From Streptomyces globisporus (lineage in GTDB: Bacteria > Actinomycetota > Actinomycetes > Streptomycetales > Streptomycetaceae), in NCBI GenBank assembly GCA_014649555.1, contig BMTG01000005.1, positions 310,001-374,000 of the forward strand: a stretch of DNA of 64,000 nucleotides, in the 5' to 3' direction. Numbering within the stretch: position 1 is the stretch's first letter; each line of letters opens with the position of its first letter. The notes beneath the pieces are model-generated. The model was not told the DNA's origin. It ran no database searches and was given only the letters and a program-made list of their open reading frames with translations. This document shows, piece after piece, positions 7,840 to 17,934 of the stretch. A program made the translations under genes and the position numbers.

Positions 7840-8157
7840 ATGAAGGCATTCAGACTGGACGAGCTGGAGGCGGAGCGGGCCGCCAACGACGGCGCCTATC
7901 TGCAGTTCGTGCGGGAGCGCACCATGTCGGTCGGTCTGTACGCCCTGGACGCGGGAGAGCTCGATCCGCAGCAGCCCCATCAGCAGGACGAGGTCTACTT
8001 CGTCGTCAGCGGACGTGCGTCGATCACGGTGGGGATGGAGACGACCCAGGTCGGTAGGGGAAGCGTCGTCTATGTGCCCGCGGGGGTGGCCCACAAGTTC
8101 CACCACATCACCGAGGACCTCAAGGTGATGGTCGTCTTCTCGCCGCCGGAGGGCTGA
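7840..8157 (+). CDS. Cupin-domain protein
   Basis: A 105-residue single cupin barrel. Motif 1 is seen as PHQQDEVYFVVSGRASITVG, and motif 2 as GSVVYVPAGVAHKFHHI, around residues 45-95. The likely metal ligands are H46, E50 and H88-region residues. Such small cupins bind a metal or a small ligand and act as isomerases, dioxygenases or sensors; nothing here decides which. The start at 7840 follows AAGGGGCGGGA. It is a monocistronic-looking gene, divergent from the four-helix membrane gene. Confidence 0.85.
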   Translation: MKAFRLDELEAERAANDGAYLQFVRERTMSVGLYALDAGELDPQQPHQQDEVYFVVSGRASITVGMETTQVGRGSVVYVPAGVAHKFHHITEDLKVMVVFSPPEG

Positions 8158-8306
8158 GCCGCCTTCCCCGGACCTGCCGGGAGCACGCGTGTGCGTCAGG
8201 GATCCCTAGGGGCTCGATCAGGGGTCTTCAAGGGCTGCACGCGCCCGCCGGGGGCCGTCGCGCCTTTAGCATCGAGGCAAGGACTCAGAGAGACGAGGTA
8301 GAGGCG

Positions 8307-8525
8307 ATGGCCGTGCGGGAGATATTCGCGGGAATGCCCTGGTGGGTGAAGTGGATCGCGGTGCCCGTCATTGCGATCTTCGTGTTCGGCGGTCTGATCG
8401 CCAGCGTGGTCGGCTTCGTGATCGGCCTGCTCTTCAAGGTGCTGTTCTTCGTCGTGCTGGTCGGCGGACTGATCTTCGTCGTCCGCAAGTTCATGTCGTC
8501 GTCGTCCTCGCGCGGTGACTGGTAG
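8307..8525 (+). CDS. Small membrane protein, DUF5326-like
   Basis: A 72-residue protein with two adjoining hydrophobic segments (about 14-36 and 39-60) after MAVREIFAGMPWWVKW, and a Ser-rich basic tail ending RGDW. The pattern matches a small membrane protein conserved through Streptomyces (DUF5326 from memory). Its function is unknown. The start at 8307 follows GAGGTAGAG. It stands alone before a hairpin terminator at 8556. Confidence 0.75.
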   Translation: MAVREIFAGMPWWVKWIAVPVIAIFVFGGLIASVVGFVIGLLFKVLFFVVLVGGLIFVVRKFMSSSSSRGDW

Positions 8526-8896
8526 ACCACGGAGCGACCGGCATGCCACGGACCGCAGGCCGGCGCGGGGGCCGGCCTGTCCCCTCCGATCCGGGTGGGA
8601 TTAGCCCAGCAGAGCTAAGTCCCGGAGGAAACCACCCGTCTGCCGCAGGCGGCCGATACAGTGACAAACCGCTGCCGCCATCCGGAATGTGACCTTCCGT
8701 CACCTTGTCGATCCCCTGATCGCTCCTGGGTACGACAGTCCGGTCGTTGGCCTCCGATCGCCGGCGCCCGGATCGGTCCTCGCCGGTCACGGTCACCGGA
8801 TCTCCGGTCCCCTCCGGCCCTCGGGATCGCGGCAGGCCCGTGGGGGCGGCCCCCACGGGAGGGCCGACGGCCCGTCACCATGCCTGGGGGTGACCT
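8526..8896. other. Intergenic region before ssgR
   Basis: No convincing gene is seen. The stretch holds a terminator (8556-8579) and the likely ssgR promoter region. An inverted repeat GTGAC-cttcc-GTCAC occurs at 8689-8703 and is a possible regulator site; its partner is unknown. Confidence 0.5.
8556..8579 (+). terminator. Terminator after the small membrane gene
   Basis: CAGGCCGGC (8556-8564) and GCCGGCCTG (8571-8579) form a 9-bp GC stem with a 6-nt loop, 30 bp after the stop codon at 8525. Confidence 0.65.
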
Positions 8897-9673
8897 TTGA
8901 CCACGGCATCGAGCACCGCTGTCCCGACGTTGATCGGTTCGGTTCAGCGGGCGTTGAGGCTGCTGGAGGCTGTGGGTGCCCATCGGGACGGGGCGCCTGC
9001 CAAGCAACTGGCGCGGGAGGCGGGGCTTCCGCTTCCGACCGCGTACCACTTGCTGCGCACCCTCACCCATGAGGGCTATCTCCGGCGTGAGAACGGTGTC
9101 TTCCTCTTCGGCGCGGCCGCCGAGAACCTGACCGCGGCGCCCGGGGTCAGGAGCCGCCCGCGCCCCATCTCCGTCGCCGACTCCCTCGGCCACTGGCGGG
9201 ACGTCATCGGAGCACCGGTGTACTGCGCCGTCTACTGCGACGGCGAGATCGACCTCATCGCGGTCGCCGACGCCCCCGACACCCCCGCGGTGGAGGAGTG
9301 GGCCTCGTTCCGGGAGACCGGCCACGCGCACGCCATCGGTCAGTGTCTGCTCGCCCAACTCGACGAGAGGGCCCGCGAGGACCACCTCGACCGGCACCCC
9401 GTTCGGCCCCTCACCCGTTACTCAGTGCGAGATCGCGCCACGTTTCTGGAAAGGCTGCGCACCCTCCGACGAGGTGAACCGGTCATCGAACGCCAGGAGT
9501 ACGCACTGGGGACCGTCTGCGCCGCGATTCCGGTCACGGCCGGTGCCACCATTGCGGCGATGGCCATTTCCGTACCCCTGGACCGGGAAGATCGGTTGCT
9601 GCCCGCAGTCGAACAGCTACGTGGCGAAGTCGCCAGCCTCTTGCGTTCGTTCGTGTTCTCTATCAGTATCTGA
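8897..9673 (+). CDS. ssgR: SsgR, IclR-type activator of ssgA
   Basis: A 258-residue IclR-family regulator. An N-terminal winged helix (QRALRLLEAVGAHRDGAPAKQLAREAGLPLPTAYHLLRTLTHEGYL, about 16-62) is followed by the ligand-binding IclR domain. Its position directly upstream of ssgA identifies it as SsgR, which in S. coelicolor activates ssgA transcription for sporulation-specific division. The start is TTG at 8897, preceded by GGGGGTG; no ATG/GTG alternative leaves the HTH intact. The gap to ssgA is 101 bp and carries ssgA control signals. Confidence 0.9.
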   Translation: MTTASSTAVPTLIGSVQRALRLLEAVGAHRDGAPAKQLAREAGLPLPTAYHLLRTLTHEGYLRRENGVFLFGAAAENLTAAPGVRSRPRPISVADSLGHWRDVIGAPVYCAVYCDGEIDLIAVADAPDTPAVEEWASFRETGHAHAIGQCLLAQLDERAREDHLDRHPVRPLTRYSVRDRATFLERLRTLRRGEPVIERQEYALGTVCAAIPVTAGATIAAMAISVPLDREDRLLPAVEQLRGEVASLLRSFVFSISI

Positions 9674-9743
9674 AAAATCACTCCTTGTGATCTGCTATCG
9701 CGTGCACCACGATGGCGTCAATAGGGCCATGGGGGATCATTCC

Positions 9744-9753
9744 TGGCCAGTTT
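9744..9753 (+). promoter_or_regulatory. AdpA-type consensus site before ssgA
   Basis: TGGCCAGTTT fits the AdpA consensus TGGCSNGWWY at all ten positions and lies 21 bp upstream of the ssgA start. In S. griseus, AdpA of the A-factor cascade is known to control ssgA. Occupancy of this particular copy is inference. Confidence 0.5.
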
Positions 9754-9774
9754 CATCTACTGCGGGGTTGAACG

Positions 9775-10212
9775 ATGCGCGAGTCGGTTCAAGCAGAGGT
9801 CATGATGAGCTTCCTCGTCTCCGAGGAGCTCTCGTTCCGTATTCCGGTGGAGCTCCGGTACGAGGTCGGCGATCCGTATGCCGTCCGGATGACGTTCCAC
9901 CTTCCCGGCGATGCCCCTGTGACCTGGGCGTTCGGACGCGAACTGCTGCTGGACGGGCTCAACAGCCCGAGCGGCGACGGAGATGTGCACATCGGCCCGA
10001 CCGAGCTCGAGGGGCTCGGAGATGTGCACATCCGGCTCCAGGTCGGCGCGGATCGCGCGCTGTTCCGGGCGGGGACGGCACCGCTGGTGGCGTTTCTCGA
10101 CCGGACGGACAAGCTCGTGCCGCTCGGCCAGGAGCACACGCTGGGTGACTTCGACGGAAACCTGGAGGACGCGCTCGGCCGCATCCTCGCCGAGGAGCAG
10201 AACGCCGGCTGA
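9775..10212 (+). CDS. ssgA: SsgA, sporulation-specific cell division activator
   Basis: A 145-residue SsgA-like protein (SALP), a family restricted to morphologically complex actinomycetes. SsgA localises to future septum sites and recruits the division machinery through SsgB and FtsZ, controlling sporulation septation and hyphal branching. The body reads SFLVSEELSFRIPVELRYEVGDPYAVRMTFHLPGD, with conserved DRTDKLVPLGQE near residues 110-121. The start at 9775 gives the long form MRESVQAEVM; ATGs at 9802/9805 (MMSFLVSEEL) would give the shorter form annotated in S. coelicolor. It follows ssgR in the conserved order. Confidence 0.95.
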   Translation: MRESVQAEVMMSFLVSEELSFRIPVELRYEVGDPYAVRMTFHLPGDAPVTWAFGRELLLDGLNSPSGDGDVHIGPTELEGLGDVHIRLQVGADRALFRAGTAPLVAFLDRTDKLVPLGQEHTLGDFDGNLEDALGRILAEEQNAG

Positions 10213-10275
10213 CCGGGCGCGCCCTGCCTTTCCGCCCGCTCGTCCCCGCGGCTCGCCCCGCGTCCCGGCGGCCCG

Positions 10276-11622
10276 TCACCCCGTCTTACGGCGACGGCCC
10301 CGGCCGGTCCGCGCGGGTGCGGCCGTAGCCGCCTGTGCACCGCCCGGCCCCGCGCGGTCGGCGGAGACGACCAGCGCGGCGAGCACCGTGGTCACCGGCA
10401 CCGAGGCGACCAGTCCGATCGACCCGACCAGCGTGCGGACGATCTCCTCGGCGACCAGCTCGCTGTTGGCCACCGTCCCCACACTGCTCTGGGCGATGGA
10501 GAAGAGCAGCAGCAGCGGCAGCGCCGCGCCCGCGTACGCCAGCACCAGGGTGTTGACCACCGAGGCGATGTGGTCCCTTCCGATTCTGATACCTGCCCGG
10601 TACAGCCCCTTCCAACCCATCTCCGGGTCGGCCTGGTGCAGTTCCCAGACCGCGGAGGTCTGGGTGACCGTCACATCGTCGAGCACGCCGAGCGAACCGA
10701 TGATGATGCCCGCCAGCAGCAGACCGCTCATGTCGATGTCCGGGTAGAGACCCTTGATGAGGCCGGTGTTGTCGTCGGTGTTGCCGCTGAGGCCGGCCCA
10801 GCCGATGAACAGGGAGCCCAGCAGTCCGATCAGCAGCAGTGAGATCAGCGTGCCGATGACCGCGACCGATGTACGGGCTGTCACACCGTGGCACATGTAG
10901 AGCGCCGCCAGCATGATCGCGCTGGCCCCGATCACCGCCACGACCAGCGGATTCGAGCCCTGCAGGATCGCCGGCAGGATGAAGAGCGTCAGCACGGCGA
11001 ACGACACGGCCAGCGCCACCAGCGCCATCACCCCGCGCATCCGGCCGACCAGGACCACCGCCAGGGCGAAGATCCCGGCCAGCATTGCCATCGGGATCTT
11101 CCGGTTCACATCGATCACCGAGTACTGGAGGTCGCGCGGCGCGTCGGGGGCGTACGCGACGACCACGCCCTGACCCTCCTTCAGCTGGCGCGGCGCGTCC
11201 GGCTGGACCACCTCGACGAACCTGCGGCCCTTGTCGTCGCCGCTGGTCACCTCGATGGTCGCCTTCGCGCATTCCCCTTCCTGCTCGTTGACGGCCTCGC
11301 GCCCCGAGGGCGTGGAGGTGTCACCGGTCGGGGGCACCTGCGCGGCGTTGACGTCCGCGCAGTCGACGTTGACGACCTGGACGACCTTGCCGTCCTGGGT
11401 CTGCCGGTCGAATCCGACTCCGGTGCGCTCGTGATCGGGCACGCCGCCGGGCCAGAACGCGATCAGGCCGACGACGACCGCCGTCGCGAAGGGGATCAGC
11501 ACGGCGGCGATGACCTTGCGCAGATGCCGGGAGACCGGGGCGGCCGGCCCGTGGCTGTGCGTGTGGGCGTGGGTGTGGCCCTGGGGCGGCTGGGGTGCGG
11601 GGTCGTTTTGAGGGGAGGTCAC
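10276..11622 (-). CDS. YibE/F-family multipass membrane protein
   Basis: A 448-residue membrane protein of the YibE/F family. A His-rich N-terminus (HTHAHTHSHG, about 16-25) precedes one membrane helix. A soluble extracytoplasmic domain (about 60-165) with conserved cysteines comes next, then seven or more helices including LLLAGIIIGSLGVLDDVTVTQTSAVWEL. The role is unknown; the His-rich leader suggests metal binding. The GTG start at 11622 is the first that avoids reading through the riboswitch antisense; no strong ribosome site is visible. It is convergent with ssgA and divergent from thiC. The basic tail is RTGRGRRRKTG. Confidence 0.85.
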   Translation of the reverse strand: MTSPQNDPAPQPPQGHTHAHTHSHGPAAPVSRHLRKVIAAVLIPFATAVVVGLIAFWPGGVPDHERTGVGFDRQTQDGKVVQVVNVDCADVNAAQVPPTGDTSTPSGREAVNEQEGECAKATIEVTSGDDKGRRFVEVVQPDAPRQLKEGQGVVVAYAPDAPRDLQYSVIDVNRKIPMAMLAGIFALAVVLVGRMRGVMALVALAVSFAVLTLFILPAILQGSNPLVVAVIGASAIMLAALYMCHGVTARTSVAVIGTLISLLLIGLLGSLFIGWAGLSGNTDDNTGLIKGLYPDIDMSGLLLAGIIIGSLGVLDDVTVTQTSAVWELHQADPEMGWKGLYRAGIRIGRDHIASVVNTLVLAYAGAALPLLLLFSIAQSSVGTVANSELVAEEIVRTLVGSIGLVASVPVTTVLAALVVSADRAGPGGAQAATAAPARTGRGRRRKTG

Positions 11623-11701
11623 GGGGCGATCATCGCAAGAACGGGAGGGCCCTCTGGTCAGCTCGCCGGAAAGGACGCTAGCGTGGAGGCACCTTTGCAC
11701 A

Positions 11702-13611
<1,910 letters not shown>

Positions 13612-13626
13612 CCCGTCCCGTCAGGT

Positions 13627-13664
13627 GAGGTGGGCCCGGCGGCAGAGTCCGTCGGGCCCACCTC
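13627..13664 (+). terminator. thiC terminator
   Basis: GAGGTGGGCCCG (13627-13638) pairs perfectly with CGGGCCCACCTC (13653-13664) around a 14-nt loop, 16 bp after the thiC stop codon. Confidence 0.8.
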
Positions 13665-13669
13665 CGTCG

Positions 13670-13702
13670 TGCGGCCGGTATGCGGCCGGTATGCGGCCGG
13701 TG
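13670..13702. repeat. Three tandem 11-bp repeats TGCGGCCGGTA
   Basis: TGCGGCCGGTA occurs at 13670-13680 and 13681-13691, followed by TGCGGCCGGTG at 13692-13702. The array begins right after the thiC terminator. It has no known function and could be a slippage product. Confidence 0.8.
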
Positions 13703-13875
13703 ACCGGGCCGGGGTACGAACAGCGCATCGGCCTCGTACAGCCGGTCGACGGGAGACGCTGGGCGTTCTGTGCCTTAGGGGCAACTATGCATGTTTCAGG
13801 ATGCTTTGGCATGGTTGGGCACCTTGTTAAGCGACAGTATGGACACAGTCGTGTGGCAGCTCTATGTACGTTCTG

Positions 13876-13905
13876 GGAACGGGTCAACCTGACTTGACCT
13901 GTTCC
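13876..13905. promoter_or_regulatory. Inverted repeat upstream of the DUF805 gene
   Basis: GGAACGGGTCAA (13876-13887) and TTGACCTGTTCC (13894-13905) are inverted copies with one mismatch and a 6-bp centre, 78 bp before the start codon. Symmetry and position suggest a regulator-binding site. The mismatch is G.U compatible, so an RNA hairpin is also possible. Confidence 0.5.
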
Positions 13906-13983
13906 TTATCTGTGGCTTACTTTCCGGCTTGCTTGGCTGAAAGTTGGCGGCCCTGAAACAAGGGCCCGGGGAGGGGAATCACA

Positions 13984-14340
13984 ATGAACTGGTACCTGGC
14001 CGTACTCAAGAACTACGCAGGCTTCAGCGGACGCGCGCGCCGCAAGGAGTACTGGATGTTCACGCTCATCAGCTTTGTCATCAGCCTGGTGCTCACGATC
14101 ATCGGCAGCGCGATCGGCGTGGAGTTCATCTCCTACATCTACAGCATCGGTGTTCTGATCCCGACGCTCGCGGTCGCCGTGCGCCGTCTGCACGACACCG
14201 GCCGCTCCGGCTGGTGGCTGCTGATCGCGCTCGTCCCCCTGGTCGGCGCCATCGTCCTGATCGTCTTCCTCGCCTCCGAGGGCAAGCCGGAGACGAACGA
14301 GCACGGCGTCAACCCGAAGCTGTCTCCGCAGGCCGTCTGA
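13984..14340 (+). CDS. DUF805 membrane protein
   Basis: A 118-residue DUF805 protein. It begins with the family hallmark MNWYLAVLKNYAGFSGRARRKEYW, then has transmembrane segments at about 27-48, 50-66 and 78-98, with the conserved VRRLHDTGRSGWW loop at about 66-78. Members are inner-membrane proteins of unknown function. The start at 13984 follows GGGAGGGGAATCAC. It stands alone between an operator-like inverted repeat and a hairpin terminator. Confidence 0.9.
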   Translation: MNWYLAVLKNYAGFSGRARRKEYWMFTLISFVISLVLTIIGSAIGVEFISYIYSIGVLIPTLAVAVRRLHDTGRSGWWLLIALVPLVGAIVLIVFLASEGKPETNEHGVNPKLSPQAV

Positions 14341-14372
14341 TCCACCGCTCCGGTCCGTCCGGAGCATCCCCC

Positions 14373-14403
14373 GGGCCGGGCGCGGCATTTGCCGCCCCGG
14401 CCC
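14373..14403. terminator. Terminator between convergent genes
   Basis: GGGCCGGGCGCGGC (14373-14386) pairs with GCCGCCCCGGCCC (14391-14403) with one bulge around an ATTT loop. It lies after the DUF805 gene and before the end of the convergent gene at 14431. Confidence 0.7.
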
Positions 14404-14430
14404 GCGGTGTGTCCGGGCACCGCGCCGGGC

Positions 14431-15255
14431 TCAGTCGGGCTGGTGCTCGGGGCCGCCGAAGTCCGGGCCCGTGAAGTCGGGGCTGGTGAAGGTCGGCCGG
14501 GGGCCGGCCGCCGGGCCGTCGTCCGGGCCCGAGAAGTCCGGCCTGCTGTACCCGACCTTCGGGATGCGGTTGGGCGAACGGTGCGGGGTCCGCGCGGCGG
14601 GCCCCGCGGTGGGGTCGGCCAGGGCGTCCCGGAAGAACGGGAGGATGCCGCGCTCCAGCAGGGCGTGGCGCCATGCCTCCCTGGCCCGCGCGACCTCCTC
14701 CGGAAGCTCCTGTTCCTCCTCCTCGGCGGCCAGGGACGTCGCGCCGTTGCGGAGGGCGGTGACGAGCAGTCCGACGGCGGCGACGAGGATCGCCGCGGCG
14801 GCGACGCAGGCGAAGAACCACCCGGCCGTGACCATGGTGCGGCCGAACGTCAGCGACGGGCTGACCGCCTTCAGCAGATAGCCGACGAGCAGGAAGATGA
14901 GCGCCGCGGTGCCGGCCAGCAGCGGGGTCAGGACCGTGATGACCGCGCCTATCCCGGCGCCCGATCCGGCCGATGTGCTCTGCGGCCCGTCCAGGCCCGG
15001 GAGCCCGTCGGCTCCTTCGGCGTTCGGCGCGCGGCGCAGTTCGCCGCGGGCCTTGATGTAGTGCTCGTACTCGGTGGCCGCGGCCGCGGTGATCAGCGCT
15101 GTGGCGCCGAGCGCCATGGTGCGCAGCTGTTCGGTGTTGAGCCGGTCCCCGACGCCTTCCAGGTCCGGGCGTTCGTGGGCGTGGCGCAGTGCGTCGCCCA
15201 GGATCCGCTCGTACTCGGGTCCGTCCTCGGCCAGCAGGTGCGGAGCGCTTGTCAT
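14431..15255 (-). CDS. Membrane protein with repetitive C-terminal tail
   Basis: A 274-residue protein of unknown function typical of Streptomyces. A soluble N-terminal part (about 1-85) is followed by two hydrophobic hairpins (about 100-130 and 137-165), an acidic coiled region (AAEEEEQELPEEVARAREAWRHALLERG) and a low-complexity tail. The tail carries repeats of (R/S)PxFxxPDFxGPDFxGP. The start at 15255 has GGGGG six bases upstream; an ATG two codons earlier (15261) abuts that site. The gene is divergent from nothing close; a hairpin at 15394-15411 separates it from the upstream gene. Confidence 0.7.
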   Translation of the reverse strand: MTSAPHLLAEDGPEYERILGDALRHAHERPDLEGVGDRLNTEQLRTMALGATALITAAAATEYEHYIKARGELRRAPNAEGADGLPGLDGPQSTSAGSGAGIGAVITVLTPLLAGTAALIFLLVGYLLKAVSPSLTFGRTMVTAGWFFACVAAAAILVAAVGLLVTALRNGATSLAAEEEEQELPEEVARAREAWRHALLERGILPFFRDALADPTAGPAARTPHRSPNRIPKVGYSRPDFSGPDDGPAAGPRPTFTSPDFTGPDFGGPEHQPD

Positions 15256-15393
15256 CTGCATCCCCCGATGCTCCGTCGGTGCCCGGCTGCCCGCGGTGGA
15301 CCGGGCGATCGGGCGGAAACGGAGGAGAGCCTGCCACTGATACGCCGATGGTAGAGCGCTCACGGCAAGGGGTGACAGGGTGTTTCCAGAATT

Positions 15394-15411
15394 GGGCCCG
15401 GTGACGGGCCC
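15394..15411 (-). terminator. Hairpin after the metallophosphatase gene
   Basis: GGGCCCG (15394-15400) and CGGGCCC (15405-15411) with a GTGA tetraloop lie 55 bp after the leftward stop codon at 15466. Confidence 0.55.
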
Positions 15412-15465
15412 GGCGATCGGCGAGGTCGGCGCGGGCTGAACCTGAAGCGCCTTCCCCGCCGACGG

Positions 15466-16647
15466 TCAGTCATGCAGCGGGAGTTGGACCACCAGCAGCT
15501 TTCCGGCCATGGTCACTCCGCCGTCCATGGCGATGGCGAGGCCGTCCGCGTACACGTGCGGACCGTTGATCACGGGCCCCGAGCTGTCGTCGCCCTCCTC
15601 CGTTCCGACCTCGCCCAGGAGGTACGGAATGGGGCTGTGACCATGGACGACGCGCTGTCCGCCGTAGGTCGTCAGCAGCTCGCGCACCGCCTGGGATCCG
15701 CCCTCGTCGCGGAAGGCGAACCGCTTGGTGAGCTTGCGGAAGAGGTCCCAGCACTCGTCGGCGTCGTTACGCGTGAGAATGGCCGTGATCGTGTCGTTGA
15801 CGTCCTCGATGGTGGACCCGTAGTCGAGGTAGGCCGTCGTGTCGGAGTGCATCAGCAGATGCCCGTCCTCCTCGACGACCGCGTCGAGCCGGGACATCCA
15901 CTGGAGGTGGACGTCCTGAAGGCGCTCCATGTCGGTCTTCTGGCCGCCGTTGAGCAGCCAGGCCGCCTGGAAGGTGGCGGTGCCCGCCCCGGAGTTGACG
16001 GGGGTGTCGGCGAACCGCTTGGCGCCGATCAGCAGCAGTTCGTGGTTGCCCATCAGGGCCTTGCAGTAGCCGCCGGCCGCCGCCGCCTCGGCGGAGAGCC
16101 GCATGACGAGGTCGATGACCCCGATGCCGTCGGGGCCGCGGTCGGTGAAGTCGCCGAGGAACCACAGCCGGGCGTTGCCCGCGGCCCAGTTGCCGTCGGC
16201 GTCGATGAGGCCCTGTTCGCCGAGGGCGGCCAGCAGTTCGTCCAGGTAGCCGTGGACGTCCCCGACGACGAAGAGCGGGCCGCGGCCGTCGTCGGACGCG
16301 GGGCGCGGCTCGGCGACCGTCTGCACCTGGACCGTGTCGCCGCGGCGGATGACCGGGAGGTCCCGCTCGGTCGGGGTGTAGCCCTCCGGCTGCTCGTCGC
16401 CCACGACGGCGTTCCCGGGGTGCGGCGGGCGGGGCGGCGCGGCGGCGTGCGGCGGTACGGACGCGGCGGGCGGCGGCACGGATGCGCCCGGCGCCGGGGG
16501 ATGCGGATCCTGCGCATGCGGCGGCACCGAGGAAGGGGGCGCCCCCTGAGGCTGCGGTGGCACGGGTGTCTGCGCGTACGGCGGAACCCGGAAGTCACGC
16601 AACGTCGCCGTCCGCACCACGGGTTCCTGACCGGCCCCCTGAGTCAT
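15466..16647 (-). CDS. Calcineurin-like metallophosphatase with Pro-rich N-terminus
   Basis: A 393-residue metallophosphoesterase. The metal-binding blocks are GDVHG (about 121-125), GDFTDRGPDG (about 155-164), GNHELLL and the late HGHSPIPY motif. These give the two-metal centre of PPP-like or ApaH-like phosphatases. The first 100 residues are a Pro/Ala/His-rich low-complexity leader without a membrane segment. It probably dephosphorylates a protein or nucleotide; which one cannot be told. The start at 16647 follows GGAGGGG. It lies downstream of the LacI gene on the same strand with a 174-bp gap. Confidence 0.85.
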   Translation of the reverse strand: MTQGAGQEPVVRTATLRDFRVPPYAQTPVPPQPQGAPPSSVPPHAQDPHPPAPGASVPPPAASVPPHAAAPPRPPHPGNAVVGDEQPEGYTPTERDLPVIRRGDTVQVQTVAEPRPASDDGRGPLFVVGDVHGYLDELLAALGEQGLIDADGNWAAGNARLWFLGDFTDRGPDGIGVIDLVMRLSAEAAAAGGYCKALMGNHELLLIGAKRFADTPVNSGAGTATFQAAWLLNGGQKTDMERLQDVHLQWMSRLDAVVEEDGHLLMHSDTTAYLDYGSTIEDVNDTITAILTRNDADECWDLFRKLTKRFAFRDEGGSQAVRELLTTYGGQRVVHGHSPIPYLLGEVGTEEGDDSSGPVINGPHVYADGLAIAMDGGVTMAGKLLVVQLPLHD

Positions 16648-16821
16648 CGACCCCTCCACCACCGTCGCGCCGCCGTACACCTGACGGGCCCTGCCTGGTA
16701 GAGGTGGTCCGCGGTGTCGTGCGCCCATCATAGGAATGCGGATCGATCTGTGTGACGCACCAGGGGTGGTGAATCCGGGCGCACGCACGGTTCACCGGCC
16801 GATTGGTCCGAAAAGAGACGA

Positions 16822-17934
16822 TCAATCCCCGCTGGGGGAGCGCGGCGCGCTGACCGTCGTGCGCGGTGGGCGGCGTTGCGAGGAGGTCCGGACGATGAGC
16901 TCCGTCGGTATGACCTGCTCCACAGGACCGTCGTGCTCGACCCCTTCGATGGCGTCGATGAGGAGCTGGACGACGGCCGTGCCGATCCGGCGGGGCTTCA
17001 GCGAGAGCGTCGTGATGGGCGGCTCGGTGGCCGCGTAGACGGTGGACTCGCTGCAGCAGACGAGCAGCAGGTCCTCGGGAACCCGTAGCCCGTAGCGCCG
17101 GGCCGCCGCGAGGAGGTCGGTCCCGTTGGGGTCGAAGAGCCCGTAGACCGCGTCGGGGCGGTCCGGGCGGGCGAGCAGCCGGTCGGCGGCGACCGCCCCC
17201 GCGCAGGGGTCGTGGGCCGGGTAGGACTCGTAGACGGGATCCTGGCCGACCCGCTCGCACCAGTGGAGGTAGGCGGTGGTGGAGAGCCGGGTGTAGGTGT
17301 CGGTGGTGTTGCCGGTCAGCAGGCCGATGCGGCGGGCCCCGGCGGCGGCGAGATGGTCGAGGAGGTCGAGCACGGCGGCCCGGTGGTCGTTGTCGACCCA
17401 GGCGGTGACGGGGAGCGTCCCGGCCGGGCGGCCGTCGGAGACGACGGGCAGTCCCTGGCGGACGAGTTCGGTGACGACCGGGTCCTGGTCGGAGGGGTCG
17501 ATGACGACGGTTCCGTCGAGCGCGACGTTCGACCAGACGTCGTGCCGGGAGGTGGCGGGGAGGATGACGAGGGCGTAGCCCCGGGCCAGTGCCGCGGAGG
17601 TCGCGGCTCTCGCCATCTCCGCGAAGTACGCGAATTCGGTGAAGGTGAAAGGTTCATTCCCGTACGTGGTCACGGTCAGGCCGATCAGCCCCGACTTGCC
17701 CGTACGGAGGGTTCGGGCCGCGGCGGACGGGCGGTAGCCCAGGCGCTCGGCGACCTCGCGGACATGGCGGCGGGTGGCGTCCGGGAGCCTGCCCTTGCCG
17801 TTGAGCGCGTCGGAGACGGTCGTGATCGAGACTCCGGCCGCGGCGGCCACGTCACGGATCCCCGCCCGTCCCGGCCGGCCGCTGCGCCGGGGGGTCTCCG
17901 TCCGGCTCACCTGGTGCTTCCCTGCTGCTGTCAT
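16822..17934 (-). CDS. LacI-family transcriptional regulator
   Basis: A 370-residue LacI/GalR regulator. The N-terminal helix-turn-helix GIRDVAAAAGVSITTVSDALNGKG (about 25-48) and hinge RLGYRPSAAARTLRTGKS are followed by a periplasmic-binding-protein-like ligand domain (ALDGTVVIDPSD, GLLTGNTTDTYTRL, AVYGLFDPNGTDLL, PPITTLSLKP). The effector would be a sugar or nucleoside, but no catabolic or transport genes lie nearby, so it may act globally or elsewhere. The start at 17934 lacks a strong ribosome site; the frame is open to 18000. It is divergent from hisC with a 405-bp gap. Confidence 0.88.
   Translation of the reverse strand: MTAAGKHQVSRTETPRRSGRPGRAGIRDVAAAAGVSITTVSDALNGKGRLPDATRRHVREVAERLGYRPSAAARTLRTGKSGLIGLTVTTYGNEPFTFTEFAYFAEMARAATSAALARGYALVILPATSRHDVWSNVALDGTVVIDPSDQDPVVTELVRQGLPVVSDGRPAGTLPVTAWVDNDHRAAVLDLLDHLAAAGARRIGLLTGNTTDTYTRLSTTAYLHWCERVGQDPVYESYPAHDPCAGAVAADRLLARPDRPDAVYGLFDPNGTDLLAAARRYGLRVPEDLLLVCCSESTVYAATEPPITTLSLKPRRIGTAVVQLLIDAIEGVEHDGPVEQVIPTELIVRTSSQRRPPRTTVSAPRSPSGD

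Larger units (their letters stand above)
13612..13983. other. Intergenic region between thiC and the DUF805 gene
   Basis: No gene is visible. It contains the thiC terminator (13627-13664), three tandem 11-bp repeats (13670-13702), a purine/pyrimidine-rich promoter-like stretch of lower GC (about 13775-13930), and an inverted repeat at 13876-13905 likely linked to control of the following gene. Confidence 0.6.
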
